In this document: positions 28,150 through 35,519 of the stretch, in pieces
Numbering within the stretch: the stretch's first letter is position 1
How the letters are laid out: each line of letters begins with the position of its first letter
DNA from: JADGGM01 sp027307005
Lineage (GTDB): Bacteria; Gemmatimonadota; Gemmatimonadetes; Gemmatimonadales; Gemmatimonadaceae
NCBI GenBank assembly: GCA_035455745.1
Contig: DATIEP010000088.1
Coordinates: 62,001 to 126,000, forward strand
DNA: 64,000 nucleotides
Direction of reading: 5' to 3'
Translations under genes and position numbers: made by a program
The notes under the pieces: generated by a model
What the model was told of the DNA's origin: nothing
Databases searched by the model: none
Seen by the model: the letters and a program-made list of their open reading frames with translations, nothing else

Positions 28150-28859
28150 TGCGCGCGAGAACGATCGTCCGGTTCGCGATCGCGGCGTGCGCGCTCGCGC
28201 TCGGCGCGGCAGCGCAACTGCCTGCGCAGCGCCAGGCGGCGCCGCCGAAGAAGCCGCCCAAGGCCGGGCAGACGATCGTCATCCACGGCCAGGTGCCTAC
28301 GCCACAGGTCGTGACGGTGCGTCCGCGCGAGGTGCCGGTGTACGACCGGCAAGTGTTAGGCGCGGAGAATGGATCGACATCGTTCTGGCCGGCGGCGATG
28401 CCGGGCTACCGCTTGCTGTCGCGCAGCGAGGTCACCGGAAAGTCGCCCACCGACTCGGCGGCCCCATCGGTGGCCGCCGGGGGCGCGGCGCCGGGCGCGG
28501 CCGGGGCAGCGCCTAACGCAGCGGCCGCCCAGAGCACGGATCTCACGGCGCGCACGCGCGAGATGGAAGCCATCCGCAGCGAGCTCGCGCAACGGCGGGC
28601 ACGCCTCGATTCGCTCGAGCGCGCGGACCGCGAGGCGGCGGCGAAGCAGCACGCGGCCGATTCGGCATCGTCGGCGGCCGCGCAGTCGAGCCAGAATGTC
28701 GCCAACGCCGCGCAGCGCGCCGCGGAAATCAAGGAATTGATGAAGGAGCTGGAGTACCGGCGGGCGAGACTCGATTCGCTCGAGGCGGTGGTGAAGGCAC
28801 TCGGCGTGGCCAGAGACACTCTCCGCGCGCCGCACGATACCACGCAACCCAAACGATAG
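28146..28859 (+). CDS. Exported coiled-coil protein with Pro-rich N-terminus
   Basis: 237 residues from ATG 28146, overlapping the TPR-gene stop. The N-terminus TIVRFAIAACALALGAAAQL is a signal peptide or anchor, followed by a basic Pro-rich stretch (APPKKPPKAG), a short beta segment (QTIVIHGQVPTPQVVTVRPR) and an Ala-rich linker. Two copies of the repeat EL..RRARLDSLE follow, one in RSELAQRRARLDSLERADRE and one in KELEYRRARLDSLEAVVKAL, both in coiled-coil register. No named family. The duplicated heptad module and its position before the ExbB-type gene suggest a connector between motor and scaffold. Confidence 0.75.
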   Translation: MMRARTIVRFAIAACALALGAAAQLPAQRQAAPPKKPPKAGQTIVIHGQVPTPQVVTVRPREVPVYDRQVLGAENGSTSFWPAAMPGYRLLSRSEVTGKSPTDSAAPSVAAGGAAPGAAGAAPNAAAAQSTDLTARTREMEAIRSELAQRRARLDSLERADREAAAKQHAADSASSAAAQSSQNVANAAQRAAEIKELMKELEYRRARLDSLEAVVKALGVARDTLRAPHDTTQPKR

Positions 28860-28904
28860 CACCACGGCCCCCACGTGCCGCACTTACTCGGAGGACGATT
28901 CTAG

Positions 28905-29546
28905 ATGACAAGCTTGCTCGAGTACTACCGCGCCGGCGGCCCGGTGATGTACTTCATTCTCCTGGTGGCAGTGTGCGGGCTCGCCGTCTTCATCGAGCGG
29001 TTCTACACCATCGTGATCCGCTCCAAGATCAACGGGCGCGCGTTCATCGAGCGGGTGATCCAGCTCGTCCGCGCCGGGAAGATCGAAGATGCGATCAAGC
29101 TCTGCCAGCAGTCGAATGCGGTGCTGCCGGACATGGGCCTGCTCATCTTGCGCAGCCGGAGCCGCGACGAGGCCGATCTGCAGAACGTCGCCGACGCCGC
29201 GGCCCTGAGCGTGCTGCCGCGCCTCACGCGGCGGCTGCACTACTTGCCGATGCTGGCCAACGTCGCGACCCTGATCGGTCTGTTAGGCACGATCTTCGGC
29301 TTGCGCCACGCCTTCCAATCGGTGTCCTTGCAGGCCGCGGCGCAGCGGTCGGCGGCACTGGCGTCCGGTATCGCCGTGGCACTGAACGCGACCGGCTTCG
29401 GTCTGCTCACGGCCGTACCGCTGTCGGTCGCCCACGCGTATCTCGTGAGCCAGGCGGAAGGCATCATCGAACAGGTGGACGAGTTCCAGGTGCGGCTCAT
29501 CAACGCGTTGATCGATCGTCCGGACGTGCGCCTGGGCCACCGGTGA
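28905..29546 (+). CDS. ExbB/TolQ/MotA-family proton-channel subunit
   Basis: 213 residues, with GGAGG before ATG 28905. The first membrane helix is GGPVMYFILLVAVCGLAVFI; the cytoplasmic loop is followed by the conserved block LPMLANVATLIGLLGTIFGL and by the third helix with the channel threonine region (ASGIAVALNATGFGLLTAVP). This is the standard TolQ/ExbB topology. It is followed by two ExbD-type genes. With the ExbD subunits it would form a proton-conducting stator in the inner membrane that drives a periplasmic partner. Confidence 0.93.
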   Translation: MTSLLEYYRAGGPVMYFILLVAVCGLAVFIERFYTIVIRSKINGRAFIERVIQLVRAGKIEDAIKLCQQSNAVLPDMGLLILRSRSRDEADLQNVADAAALSVLPRLTRRLHYLPMLANVATLIGLLGTIFGLRHAFQSVSLQAAAQRSAALASGIAVALNATGFGLLTAVPLSVAHAYLVSQAEGIIEQVDEFQVRLINALIDRPDVRLGHR

Positions 29547-29590
29547 GCGCACGCATGACTGCGACTCCCATCGCGCGCTGAGGAGCCTCC

Positions 29591-30133
29591 GTGGCGAGTC
29601 TCTTTCATCGATCCAAGCAACGGCGCGCCGAACGCGCGCCGGTGACGGCGCACGGGAACATCAACCTCGTGCCGCTGGTCGACACGCTCACGTCGATCGT
29701 GTTCTTTTCCCTGCTGACCTATCAGGGCGAGACGATGATGGCGCTCACGTCGTTCGACCTGTCGCTGCCGCCGGTGGTGGTCACCACGCCGCAGCAAGCG
29801 GCGCAAGTGAAATCCGAGAAAGACGTGCTCAACCTGCTGCTCGCCGTGCGCGTGAGCAACGACGAGCTCGACGTCGAACACTCGGGCAACGGCGGATTCC
29901 GTCAGGCGATCAAGGGACTCGATGCCACTGCGTTAGGCACGTTGCAGGCGTTGATGACGCAGATCCGCCAGCAGTATCCGCAGAACAAGGACGTGCTCGT
30001 CATCCCGTCCGACGACGTGGCCTACGACAACGTCATTCACGTGCTGGAGCGATTGCGATTGGCGGGCTTCACCGGCATTTCACTCGGCACGCGCGCGCGG
30101 GGCGGTCCCGCGCCCGCGGGCCCGGCACGGTAG
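29591..30133 (+). CDS. ExbD/TolR-family proton-channel subunit (first of two)
   Basis: 180 residues from GTG 29591, with GAGGAG upstream. The single transmembrane helix carries the family's proton-binding aspartate (INLVPLVDTLTSIVFFSLLT, D31). A periplasmic domain follows with the TolR-like alternation (VLNLLLAVRVSNDELDVEHS; NKDVLVIPSDDVAYDNVIHV) and ends in LRLAGFTGISLGTRARGG, matching the usual 'D..R.AGI..VSL' end of ExbD proteins. It lies 44 bases after the ExbB gene and four bases before the second ExbD gene. Confidence 0.92.
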   Translation: MASLFHRSKQRRAERAPVTAHGNINLVPLVDTLTSIVFFSLLTYQGETMMALTSFDLSLPPVVVTTPQQAAQVKSEKDVLNLLLAVRVSNDELDVEHSGNGGFRQAIKGLDATALGTLQALMTQIRQQYPQNKDVLVIPSDDVAYDNVIHVLERLRLAGFTGISLGTRARGGPAPAGPAR

Positions 30134-30136
30134 CAG

Positions 30137-30697
30137 ATGAGCAGCCGCGGACGGGACATGCGGGCGGCGCGTCGCGCCGCGCAGTTCGCCAAGTTCCGGA
30201 TCACCGAGCTCAATCTCGTGCCGTTGGTCGACACGCTGGTGTCGATCGTGTTCTTCGCGCTCACGACGGCCACCGTCGGCGAGCTCTCGCCGGTGGTGCC
30301 GGGCGTGCGCCTGCCCGAGGCACACGTCGGCGCCACGGCGCTGCAACAACTCACGCTCGGCATCGGGCCGCAGGTCACGTTAGGCGGCCGGCCGATCATG
30401 AGCACGCTGGATGCGGCGCGCGCGCCGTCCAATGATCCGACGCAGCCGCTGCTCATCCCGCCGCTGTACGCGGCGATGCGCGTGGCCGCCGACTCGATTC
30501 GCCGCGCCGACCGGATCGCCTCCGGTCAGCCGCTGGATGTGCCGCTCGCGATCCAGGGCGACAAGAGCATGCGCTATGACCTCCTCGCGCGCATGATGCA
30601 GACGGCGCGGCTGGCCGGCTTCCGCAACCTGTCGCTCGAGGTGAGCAAGCAGGAAGGCCCGGTGGATTCCACGGCGGCCGCGACGGGGGCGCGTTAG
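30137..30697 (+). CDS. ExbD/TolR-family proton-channel subunit (second of two)
   Basis: 186 residues. A basic N-terminus precedes the membrane helix with the conserved aspartate (LNLVPLVDTLVSIVFFALTT, D32), closely matching the first ExbD. The periplasmic part is different and longer (QLTLGIGPQVTLGGRPIMST; LDVPLAIQGDKSMRYDLLAR) and ends in TARLAGFRNLSLEVSKQ. Two non-identical ExbD/TolR subunits after a single TolQ is the composition of the Myxococcus AglR-AglQ-AglS motor. The stop TAG is within a GTTAGGC word (30693-30699), two bases before the next ATG. Confidence 0.92.
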   Translation: MSSRGRDMRAARRAAQFAKFRITELNLVPLVDTLVSIVFFALTTATVGELSPVVPGVRLPEAHVGATALQQLTLGIGPQVTLGGRPIMSTLDAARAPSNDPTQPLLIPPLYAAMRVAADSIRRADRIASGQPLDVPLAIQGDKSMRYDLLARMMQTARLAGFRNLSLEVSKQEGPVDSTAAATGAR

Positions 30698-30699
30698 GC

Positions 30700-31680
30700 A
30701 TGCCCGACGCCCCGATGCGGCCACCCATGATGCCCACGCCGCGGCGCGCGCGCCTGCCCGTGGACGACACGTCGTTCACGCGCAATATGCGCTACGAGTT
30801 CGCGGACGCCGAAGGCCGCGCGATCTGGTACTCGTGGATCGTCTCGTGCGCGCTCGGCATCCTGTGGCTGCTGCTCGTGGCGTTCGGCCCGATCGTGCCG
30901 CCGTCGATCGCGCTGCTGCCGCAGGAGACGCCGCCGATCGACGTCAAGGTCGAAGACCTCTCTCCGCCCGCGCCGCAGCCGGCCGCCGCACCGGCCGCGC
31001 CCGCAGCCACCCCGCGCCCAGCCCAAGGCGGGCGCAACACCGCGCCCAAGAAGAACGATGCGGCCGCGTTCGGATCCGCGTTCGGCGGCGCCGCAACGAA
31101 GCAGGGCGGCGGCATGGTCGGCGACGTGTCCAACGTGCTGCGCGGCGTCGATGTCAATTCGGGCGCGGGCTCGACGCCGGGCCAGAGCGGCAAGGCGGTC
31201 ATCGGCTACGGCCAGGGCGGCCAGGGCTCGCGGACACCGGGACGCGGAGGGTTAGGCGAAGGCCTCGGCAGCACACCGGGCGGCGGCGGTTTGGGCGGCG
31301 TCGGCGGCGGTGGCGGAGTCGGCTTCTCCTCCGTGAGCGTCGCGCCGCCCAGCGTCATCCGCGCCGAGAAGGTGGGAGGACCCGGGCGCAACGTTTCGGA
31401 CTTGGGCAACTACGTGCGCGGCCGGCAGTCGCAACTGCAGTTCTGCTACACCGAGAACGGTCTCAAGGTGAACCCGTCGCTGGCGGGCACCGTGAACGTC
31501 GCAGTGACGCTCACCGGCGCCGGCAACGTGACGGGTGTCAACATCACCAACCACACGTGGTCTGGCGCAGGCTCTCAGGAAACGGAAGCCTGCATCAAGC
31601 AGAAGATTCTAGGCTGGCACTTCCCATCGTCCGACCAGGGCGGCGGCACGTACAGCTTCTCGTTCGTGTTCAGCAAGTAG
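30700..31680 (+). CDS. Inner-membrane protein with TonB-like/AgmX-type C-terminal domain
   Basis: 326 residues: a cytoplasmic N-terminus, one transmembrane helix (about 42-64, AIWYSWIVSCALGILWLLLV), a Pro/Ala-rich periplasmic stretch, and a very Gly-rich linker (LGSTPGGGGLGGVGGGGGVG). The globular C-terminus of about 100 residues has the AgmX/PglI-tail pattern (QSQLQFCYTENGLKVNPSLA; VNVAVTLTGAGNVTGVNITN; ETEACIKQKILGWHFPS) with two cysteines that could form a disulfide. This is the architecture of a TonB-like energy transducer. A similar tail is encoded at 33284-33778. It ends the motor operon. Confidence 0.85.
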   Translation: MPDAPMRPPMMPTPRRARLPVDDTSFTRNMRYEFADAEGRAIWYSWIVSCALGILWLLLVAFGPIVPPSIALLPQETPPIDVKVEDLSPPAPQPAAAPAAPAATPRPAQGGRNTAPKKNDAAAFGSAFGGAATKQGGGMVGDVSNVLRGVDVNSGAGSTPGQSGKAVIGYGQGGQGSRTPGRGGLGEGLGSTPGGGGLGGVGGGGGVGFSSVSVAPPSVIRAEKVGGPGRNVSDLGNYVRGRQSQLQFCYTENGLKVNPSLAGTVNVAVTLTGAGNVTGVNITNHTWSGAGSQETEACIKQKILGWHFPSSDQGGGTYSFSFVFSK

Positions 31681-31753
31681 CCGCCGGAGCGCCCGGGCTG
31701 CCGCGACCGGCTGCCTAACGGGCGCCGGCGCGTCACAGGAGGCAGATCTGACG

Positions 31754-32563
31754 GTGTGGTCGAGACTGTTCCCGCGGCAGCTGGCGAGTGCGCTCGTCGT
31801 CGCGCAGGCGCTGCAGCTCCCGGCGCCGACGGGCTACGTGAACGATTTCGCCAACATCATTCCGCAGGCGAGTCAGCAGCACATCCAGCGAATCATCGAC
31901 GACGTCCGCACGAAATCCGGCGGCGAAATCGTCGTCGTCACGCTGCCGGACATCGGCCAGAACGACCCGAATCAAGTCGCGCTGCAAATTGGTCGCACGT
32001 GGAAGGTCGGCAAGTTCGGCAAGCCGGGCGATCCGACGCGCAATACGGGCGTCATCATCCTGGTGGTCCCCAAGGAGACCAACTCGAGCGGCCGGGGCCA
32101 GTGTTATGTCGGGACGGGATATGGTGCGGAAGGCTTCATCACCGACGCCGATGCGGGCGACATGTGCCGGTCGGCAGTCGACTTTTTCAAGCAGCGCGAC
32201 TACGCGGGCGGCATCGAGCAACTGACGTATCAGGTCGCACAGAGATTCGCCGGCGAATACCACTTCACGCTCGACACGACGCTCGCGCCTCCGGAACCGG
32301 TGAGTACGAGCAGCGGCAGCAGTAACGGATTCCCGCCGATCGTCGCCTTCTTTTTGATTCTGGTGTTCGTCGTGCTCGTGTCGTCGCTGTCACGCGGACG
32401 CGGGTGCGGCGGATGTCTTCCGCTCTTGTTCTTGAGTGGCATGGGCGGTGGTCGCGGCGGATGGGGCGGCGGTCGCGGCGGTTTTGGCGGCGGAGGCGGA
32501 GGATTCGGCGGATTCGGGGGCGGTGGCGGCTTTGGTGGTGGCGGCGGCGGCTCGAGTTGGTGA
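31754..32563 (+). CDS. TPM-domain protein with Gly-rich tail (YgcG family)
   Basis: 269 residues from GTG 31754, with AGGAGG upstream. A signal peptide is followed by a TPM domain (GYVNDFANIIPQASQQHIQR; GGEIVVVTLPDIGQNDPNQV; GVIILVVPKETN; YVGTGYGAEGFITDADAGDM). A C-terminal transmembrane helix follows (FPPIVAFFLILVFVVLVSSL) and then a tail of about 55 residues made almost only of Gly with Phe, Trp and Arg. This is the usual YgcG-type layout. TPM proteins often accompany LemA, which is encoded two genes later. The exact biochemical role of the pair is not established. Confidence 0.88.
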   Translation: MWSRLFPRQLASALVVAQALQLPAPTGYVNDFANIIPQASQQHIQRIIDDVRTKSGGEIVVVTLPDIGQNDPNQVALQIGRTWKVGKFGKPGDPTRNTGVIILVVPKETNSSGRGQCYVGTGYGAEGFITDADAGDMCRSAVDFFKQRDYAGGIEQLTYQVAQRFAGEYHFTLDTTLAPPEPVSTSSGSSNGFPPIVAFFLILVFVVLVSSLSRGRGCGGCLPLLFLSGMGGGRGGWGGGRGGFGGGGGGFGGFGGGGGFGGGGGGSSW

Positions 32564-32570
32564 GGCGCAC

Positions 32571-33287
32571 ATGGCGAAGATGACACTCGAACAACTGGTG
32601 GAGCAGCTGCAGAAGGCATTTGGCGACGAGCTTCGGGCCGTCGTGCTCTATGGCTCGGCGGCTGCGGGCGAGCACATTGCAAAGCGTTCGGATCTCAACG
32701 TGCTCGTTCTCGTTCGGTCGCTCGATCTGCCGTTGCTCGAGCGCGAGGCGGCCATCGCGCGTGCGTGGTCCGAGGCAGGACATCCCCCGCCGCTCACGCT
32801 CACGGAAGACGAGTGGCGCTCGTCGTCCGATGTGTTTGCGATGGAGTACGCCGACATCCTCGAACGAAACCGTGTGCTGTTCGGCGCGGATCCGTTTTCA
32901 GGAATTCGCGTCGACAGAAAGGATCTGCGTCTGCAGCTCGAGCGCGAAGCGATGGGGAAGTTGTTGCAGCTGCGTCAGGCGATTCTCGCGACGGGCGGCG
33001 ATCGGAAGCGCTTGCTCGAGCTGCTCGAGGCGAGCCTGAGCACGTTCATGGTGATTTTTCGCGCGGTGTTACGCGACCGGGGGGAAACTCCGTCCACTGA
33101 CTACGAGGTGCTGTCGCGACACGTGGCGCAGTCGACCGGCGTGTCGACTGACGCATTCGTGCGCGTCGTTCAACACGTGCGAGGCGCGCAGCGCCTCACG
33201 AAGGACGACGTCCCGACGGTGCTCTCGAGCTATTTGGCCGGGGCCCATCAATTGGTTGTCTATCTGGATAAACAAGGAGCTGGATGA
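32571..33287 (+). CDS. Nucleotidyltransferase-fold protein
   Basis: 238 residues. The N-terminal part has the nucleotidyltransferase motif VVLYGSAAAGEHIAKRSDLN: GS followed by the acidic pair position, which here is D-x-N instead of the D-x-D expected for metal binding. The rest is helical (YADILERNRVLFGADPFSGI; LLELLEASLSTFMVIFRAVL) and resembles the HEPN-like or 'DUF4254-like' helical partner seen in such proteins. Catalytic activity is uncertain because of the Asn. ATG 32571 follows the TPM stop by seven bases; the stop overlaps the next ATG. Confidence 0.75.
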   Translation: MAKMTLEQLVEQLQKAFGDELRAVVLYGSAAAGEHIAKRSDLNVLVLVRSLDLPLLEREAAIARAWSEAGHPPPLTLTEDEWRSSSDVFAMEYADILERNRVLFGADPFSGIRVDRKDLRLQLEREAMGKLLQLRQAILATGGDRKRLLELLEASLSTFMVIFRAVLRDRGETPSTDYEVLSRHVAQSTGVSTDAFVRVVQHVRGAQRLTKDDVPTVLSSYLAGAHQLVVYLDKQGAG

Positions 33288-33778
33288 TGCGACGCATGCT
33301 CGCTGCCGCGGCGGTTGTCCTGGTTGCCGCGTGTTCGCACGACAAGAAGCAGGCGACGCCGCCGCCGATCGCGCAGGACACGACGCCGATGAATCTGGAC
33401 TCTGTGCAGAGCGCGATCCCGGCGGCGGCGCCCGATACGTTCAAACCACCCAAGCCGCAGTTGGCCGAGAAGCCGATTCCGCCGGCGCCGCCCGCGTTGA
33501 TCGAGGTGGTCGAGCGCGAACAGTCCTTCTCGCAGTTCTGCTATCAGGAATTCGGGCAGAAGGTGGATCCGCGTCTGCAGGGCGGCGTGGCGATGCTCGT
33601 CACGGTGGGATCGAGTGGCGTCAGCGATGCGCGCGTGAAGGCGGACACGTGGTCATCGAAGGCGGGGAAGTCGGTGAACCAGTGCCTCGATGAAAAGGCG
33701 GCGCGCGCGTGGAAGCCGACGTCTGGCTCGGTAAAGCCCGGAAAGTACATCGTCCAGTTGAGCTTCAGGCCGGCGTGA
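33284..33778 (+). CDS. Lipoprotein with TonB-like/AgmX-type C-terminal domain
   Basis: 164 residues; AAGGAGC precedes the ATGATG start. The lipoprotein signal ends at LVAACSHDK. A Pro-rich spacer (PPKPQLAEKPIPPAPPAL) leads to a 90-residue domain that aligns with the end of the 30700-31680 protein: FCYQEFGQKVDPRLQGGVAM, VTVGSSGVSDARVKADTWSS and NQCLDEKAARAWKP match FCYTENGLKVNP, VTLTGAGNVTG and EACIKQKILGWHFP, including both cysteines. It may be an outer-membrane or periplasmic form of the same module and therefore part of the envelope system. Confidence 0.8.
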   Translation: MMRRMLAAAAVVLVAACSHDKKQATPPPIAQDTTPMNLDSVQSAIPAAAPDTFKPPKPQLAEKPIPPAPPALIEVVEREQSFSQFCYQEFGQKVDPRLQGGVAMLVTVGSSGVSDARVKADTWSSKAGKSVNQCLDEKAARAWKPTSGSVKPGKYIVQLSFRPA

Positions 33779-33816
33779 CTATACCATTCGTGGGACGCTC
33801 TGCTCGGAGGTTACGG

Positions 33817-34413
33817 ATGCGAATGCGGTTACTCGCGCTGTGCTTCGTGCCGCTGTTGGCCGGATGCGGGTACAACACGATTCAGACACTGGATGAACAA
33901 GCGAAGGCTGCACAGGGCCAGATCGAGGTGCAGCTGCAACGCCGTGCCGACCTGATTCCCAACCTCGTGAGCACGGTGAAGGGATACGCGCAGCATGAAG
34001 AACAGGTTTTCAGCGAGGTCGCCACGGCGCGCTCAGGCCTCGTGGGAGCGATTCAGACGCACGATCCGCAGCAGATGGCCAATGCCAACGCCCAACTCAC
34101 GTCCGGGTTAGGCAGACTCTTTGCGGTGGCCGAGGCGTATCCGCAGCTCAAGGCCGATCAGAGTTTCCTGAGGCTGCAGGATGAGTTGACGGGAACCGAG
34201 AACCGCATTGCGGTCGCGCGTGGAGACTACAATCAGGCCGCGCAGCAATACAACGCGTACATCCGGCGTTTCCCTGCGGCGCTCACGGCCAAAGTCATCA
34301 GTGCGAAGGAGAAGCCGTACTTCCAGGTGACGAATCCGGGAGCGCGAGAAGTGCCGAAGGTCGACTTCTCGAATCCTGCACCTGCCGGTTCCACGAGCAA
34401 GCCGCAACCGTAA
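33817..34413 (+). CDS. LemA-family lipoprotein
   Basis: 198 residues from ATG 33817, with CGGAGG upstream. A lipoprotein signal ends at LLAGCGYNT. The LemA core follows: IQTLDEQAKAAQGQIEVQLQ, RRADLIPNLVSTVKGYAQHE, LKADQSFLRLQDELTGTENR, IAVARGDYNQAAQQYNAYIR. These are the signature helices of the family. It is followed by the M23 peptidase after five bases. LemA and TPM proteins are frequently neighbours in bacteria; the molecular role is unclear. Confidence 0.95.
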   Translation: MRMRLLALCFVPLLAGCGYNTIQTLDEQAKAAQGQIEVQLQRRADLIPNLVSTVKGYAQHEEQVFSEVATARSGLVGAIQTHDPQQMANANAQLTSGLGRLFAVAEAYPQLKADQSFLRLQDELTGTENRIAVARGDYNQAAQQYNAYIRRFPAALTAKVISAKEKPYFQVTNPGAREVPKVDFSNPAPAGSTSKPQP

Positions 34414-34418
34414 GGCGA

Positions 34419-35015
34419 ATGGTGTCGCGGCTGGGGTCCGAAACGGCGAGGCTCGTACGGCTCGCCGTTGTGTTTGTGCTCACTGCGTGCGCGACCGCGG
34501 GCGGTGGACGCGCCGGCGCGCCTCGCGAGCAGATTGTCCCGATCACGTTTCCCCTCGCGGCCGACTCGGTGCGTTTCACGAGCGGGTTTGGCGATCCGCG
34601 CGACGGCGGCAAGCGGAGTCACAAGGGGCAGGACATGTTCGTTCCGCGATGGACGCCTATTCTGGCGGCCGTCGACGGCACGGTGGACTGGATCTCGACC
34701 AGTCGTCCGAAAAAGGGGAAAGGTTACGAGCTGCTGCTGCGCGGCGATGACGGCAATCTGTATTTCTACGCGCACCTCAACAACGACGACCCGGGCACGC
34801 GGGACAACGACGCGCCGCCGCGATACGCCTATGCGCGGGGTTTGAAGAACGGCGACCGGGTATCGGCTGGCGACGTGGTGGGCTACGTGGGCGATTCTGG
34901 GGACGCGGAGGCAGCGGGTCCGCACCTGCACTTCGAGATCCACATCAAGAAATGGGGCGACGCGATCGACCCTGCGCCGTCGCTGCGGGCGGCGTTGGCA
35001 CACCGGCCCCGTTAG
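34419..35015 (+). CDS. M23-family (LytM-like) peptidoglycan endopeptidase, lipoprotein
   Basis: 198 residues. The signal ends in VLTACATAG, a likely lipoprotein site. The M23 domain carries zinc ligands H68 and D72 in SHKGQDMFVP and the C-terminal HLHFEIH motif, so the active site appears complete. The family's fold segments are visible (ILAAVDGTVDWIST; GDVVGYVGDSGDAEAAG). It probably cuts cell-wall peptide cross-links from an outer-membrane-anchored position. The stop TAG lies inside a GTTAGGC word (35011-35017). It is the last gene before a 500-base intergenic region. Confidence 0.92.
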   Translation: MVSRLGSETARLVRLAVVFVLTACATAGGGRAGAPREQIVPITFPLAADSVRFTSGFGDPRDGGKRSHKGQDMFVPRWTPILAAVDGTVDWISTSRPKKGKGYELLLRGDDGNLYFYAHLNNDDPGTRDNDAPPRYAYARGLKNGDRVSAGDVVGYVGDSGDAEAAGPHLHFEIHIKKWGDAIDPAPSLRAALAHRPR

Positions 35016-35519
35016 GCGCCAGTCGTCAGGCGATGGAACATCGTGTCCGCCTGCCGGGCTCTGCTGTACCGGTGGACCCGGGCTGCGCTACGTCAAAACG
35101 CGATCGAATGCCCACGATCGCTGCCCGATCACGGCGGACGTGAAACGCGTGCGGTCCCTGACATCGTTAACGGCCATCGTCTGTGTGGTAAGTAGCTGAT
35201 TTTACGTGGCGAAGACAAATCTCTGACTCTAGCCTCAATAATCACAGTGACTTGTCAATGTAGAGGTCGCTTGACATTCGTGTGAAAGTTCTTACAATTT
35301 TTGCTCGATTGAGGCTTGAAGCTTCGAGTGAGCGATGATGGCCTGAATTCGGCGCGCACGGGCAGCGTCGTTAGTCTTTCTTCGATACCTACCCCATCCA
35401 GGAATGCGCGGACCTCGTCGCCGCGCGAATAGGGAACCGTGCCGTGTTCCCGAGATGTGCCGTTCGTTCGTTAGTCGCAGGGCAGTCACTCATGTTCACC
35501 GCGAGGTGAAGGAGGAGGC
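35016..35519 (+). other. Intergenic region upstream of SusC 2, partly AT-rich
   Basis: Between the M23 gene and SusC 2. 35190-35330 is clearly more AT-rich than the surroundings and contains a good promoter (separate entry). The leader after it is about 215 bases long and opens with possible base pairing of GCTCGA (about 35305) with TCGAGTGAGC (about 35325). No open frame here looks protein-like. Confidence 0.5.
35271..35298 (+). promoter_or_regulatory. Sigma70-type promoter of SusC/SusD pair 2
   Basis: TTGACA at 35271-35276, 16-base spacer, TACAAT at 35293-35298. It is the best consensus match seen in the window. A leader of about 215 bases separates it from ATG 35520. Confidence 0.7.

Noticed and set aside
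32390..32563. Gly-rich tail as an assembly error or PE-PGRS-like antigen
   Set aside because: Gly-rich tails are normal at the end of TPM/YgcG proteins, and the frame and stop are consistent.
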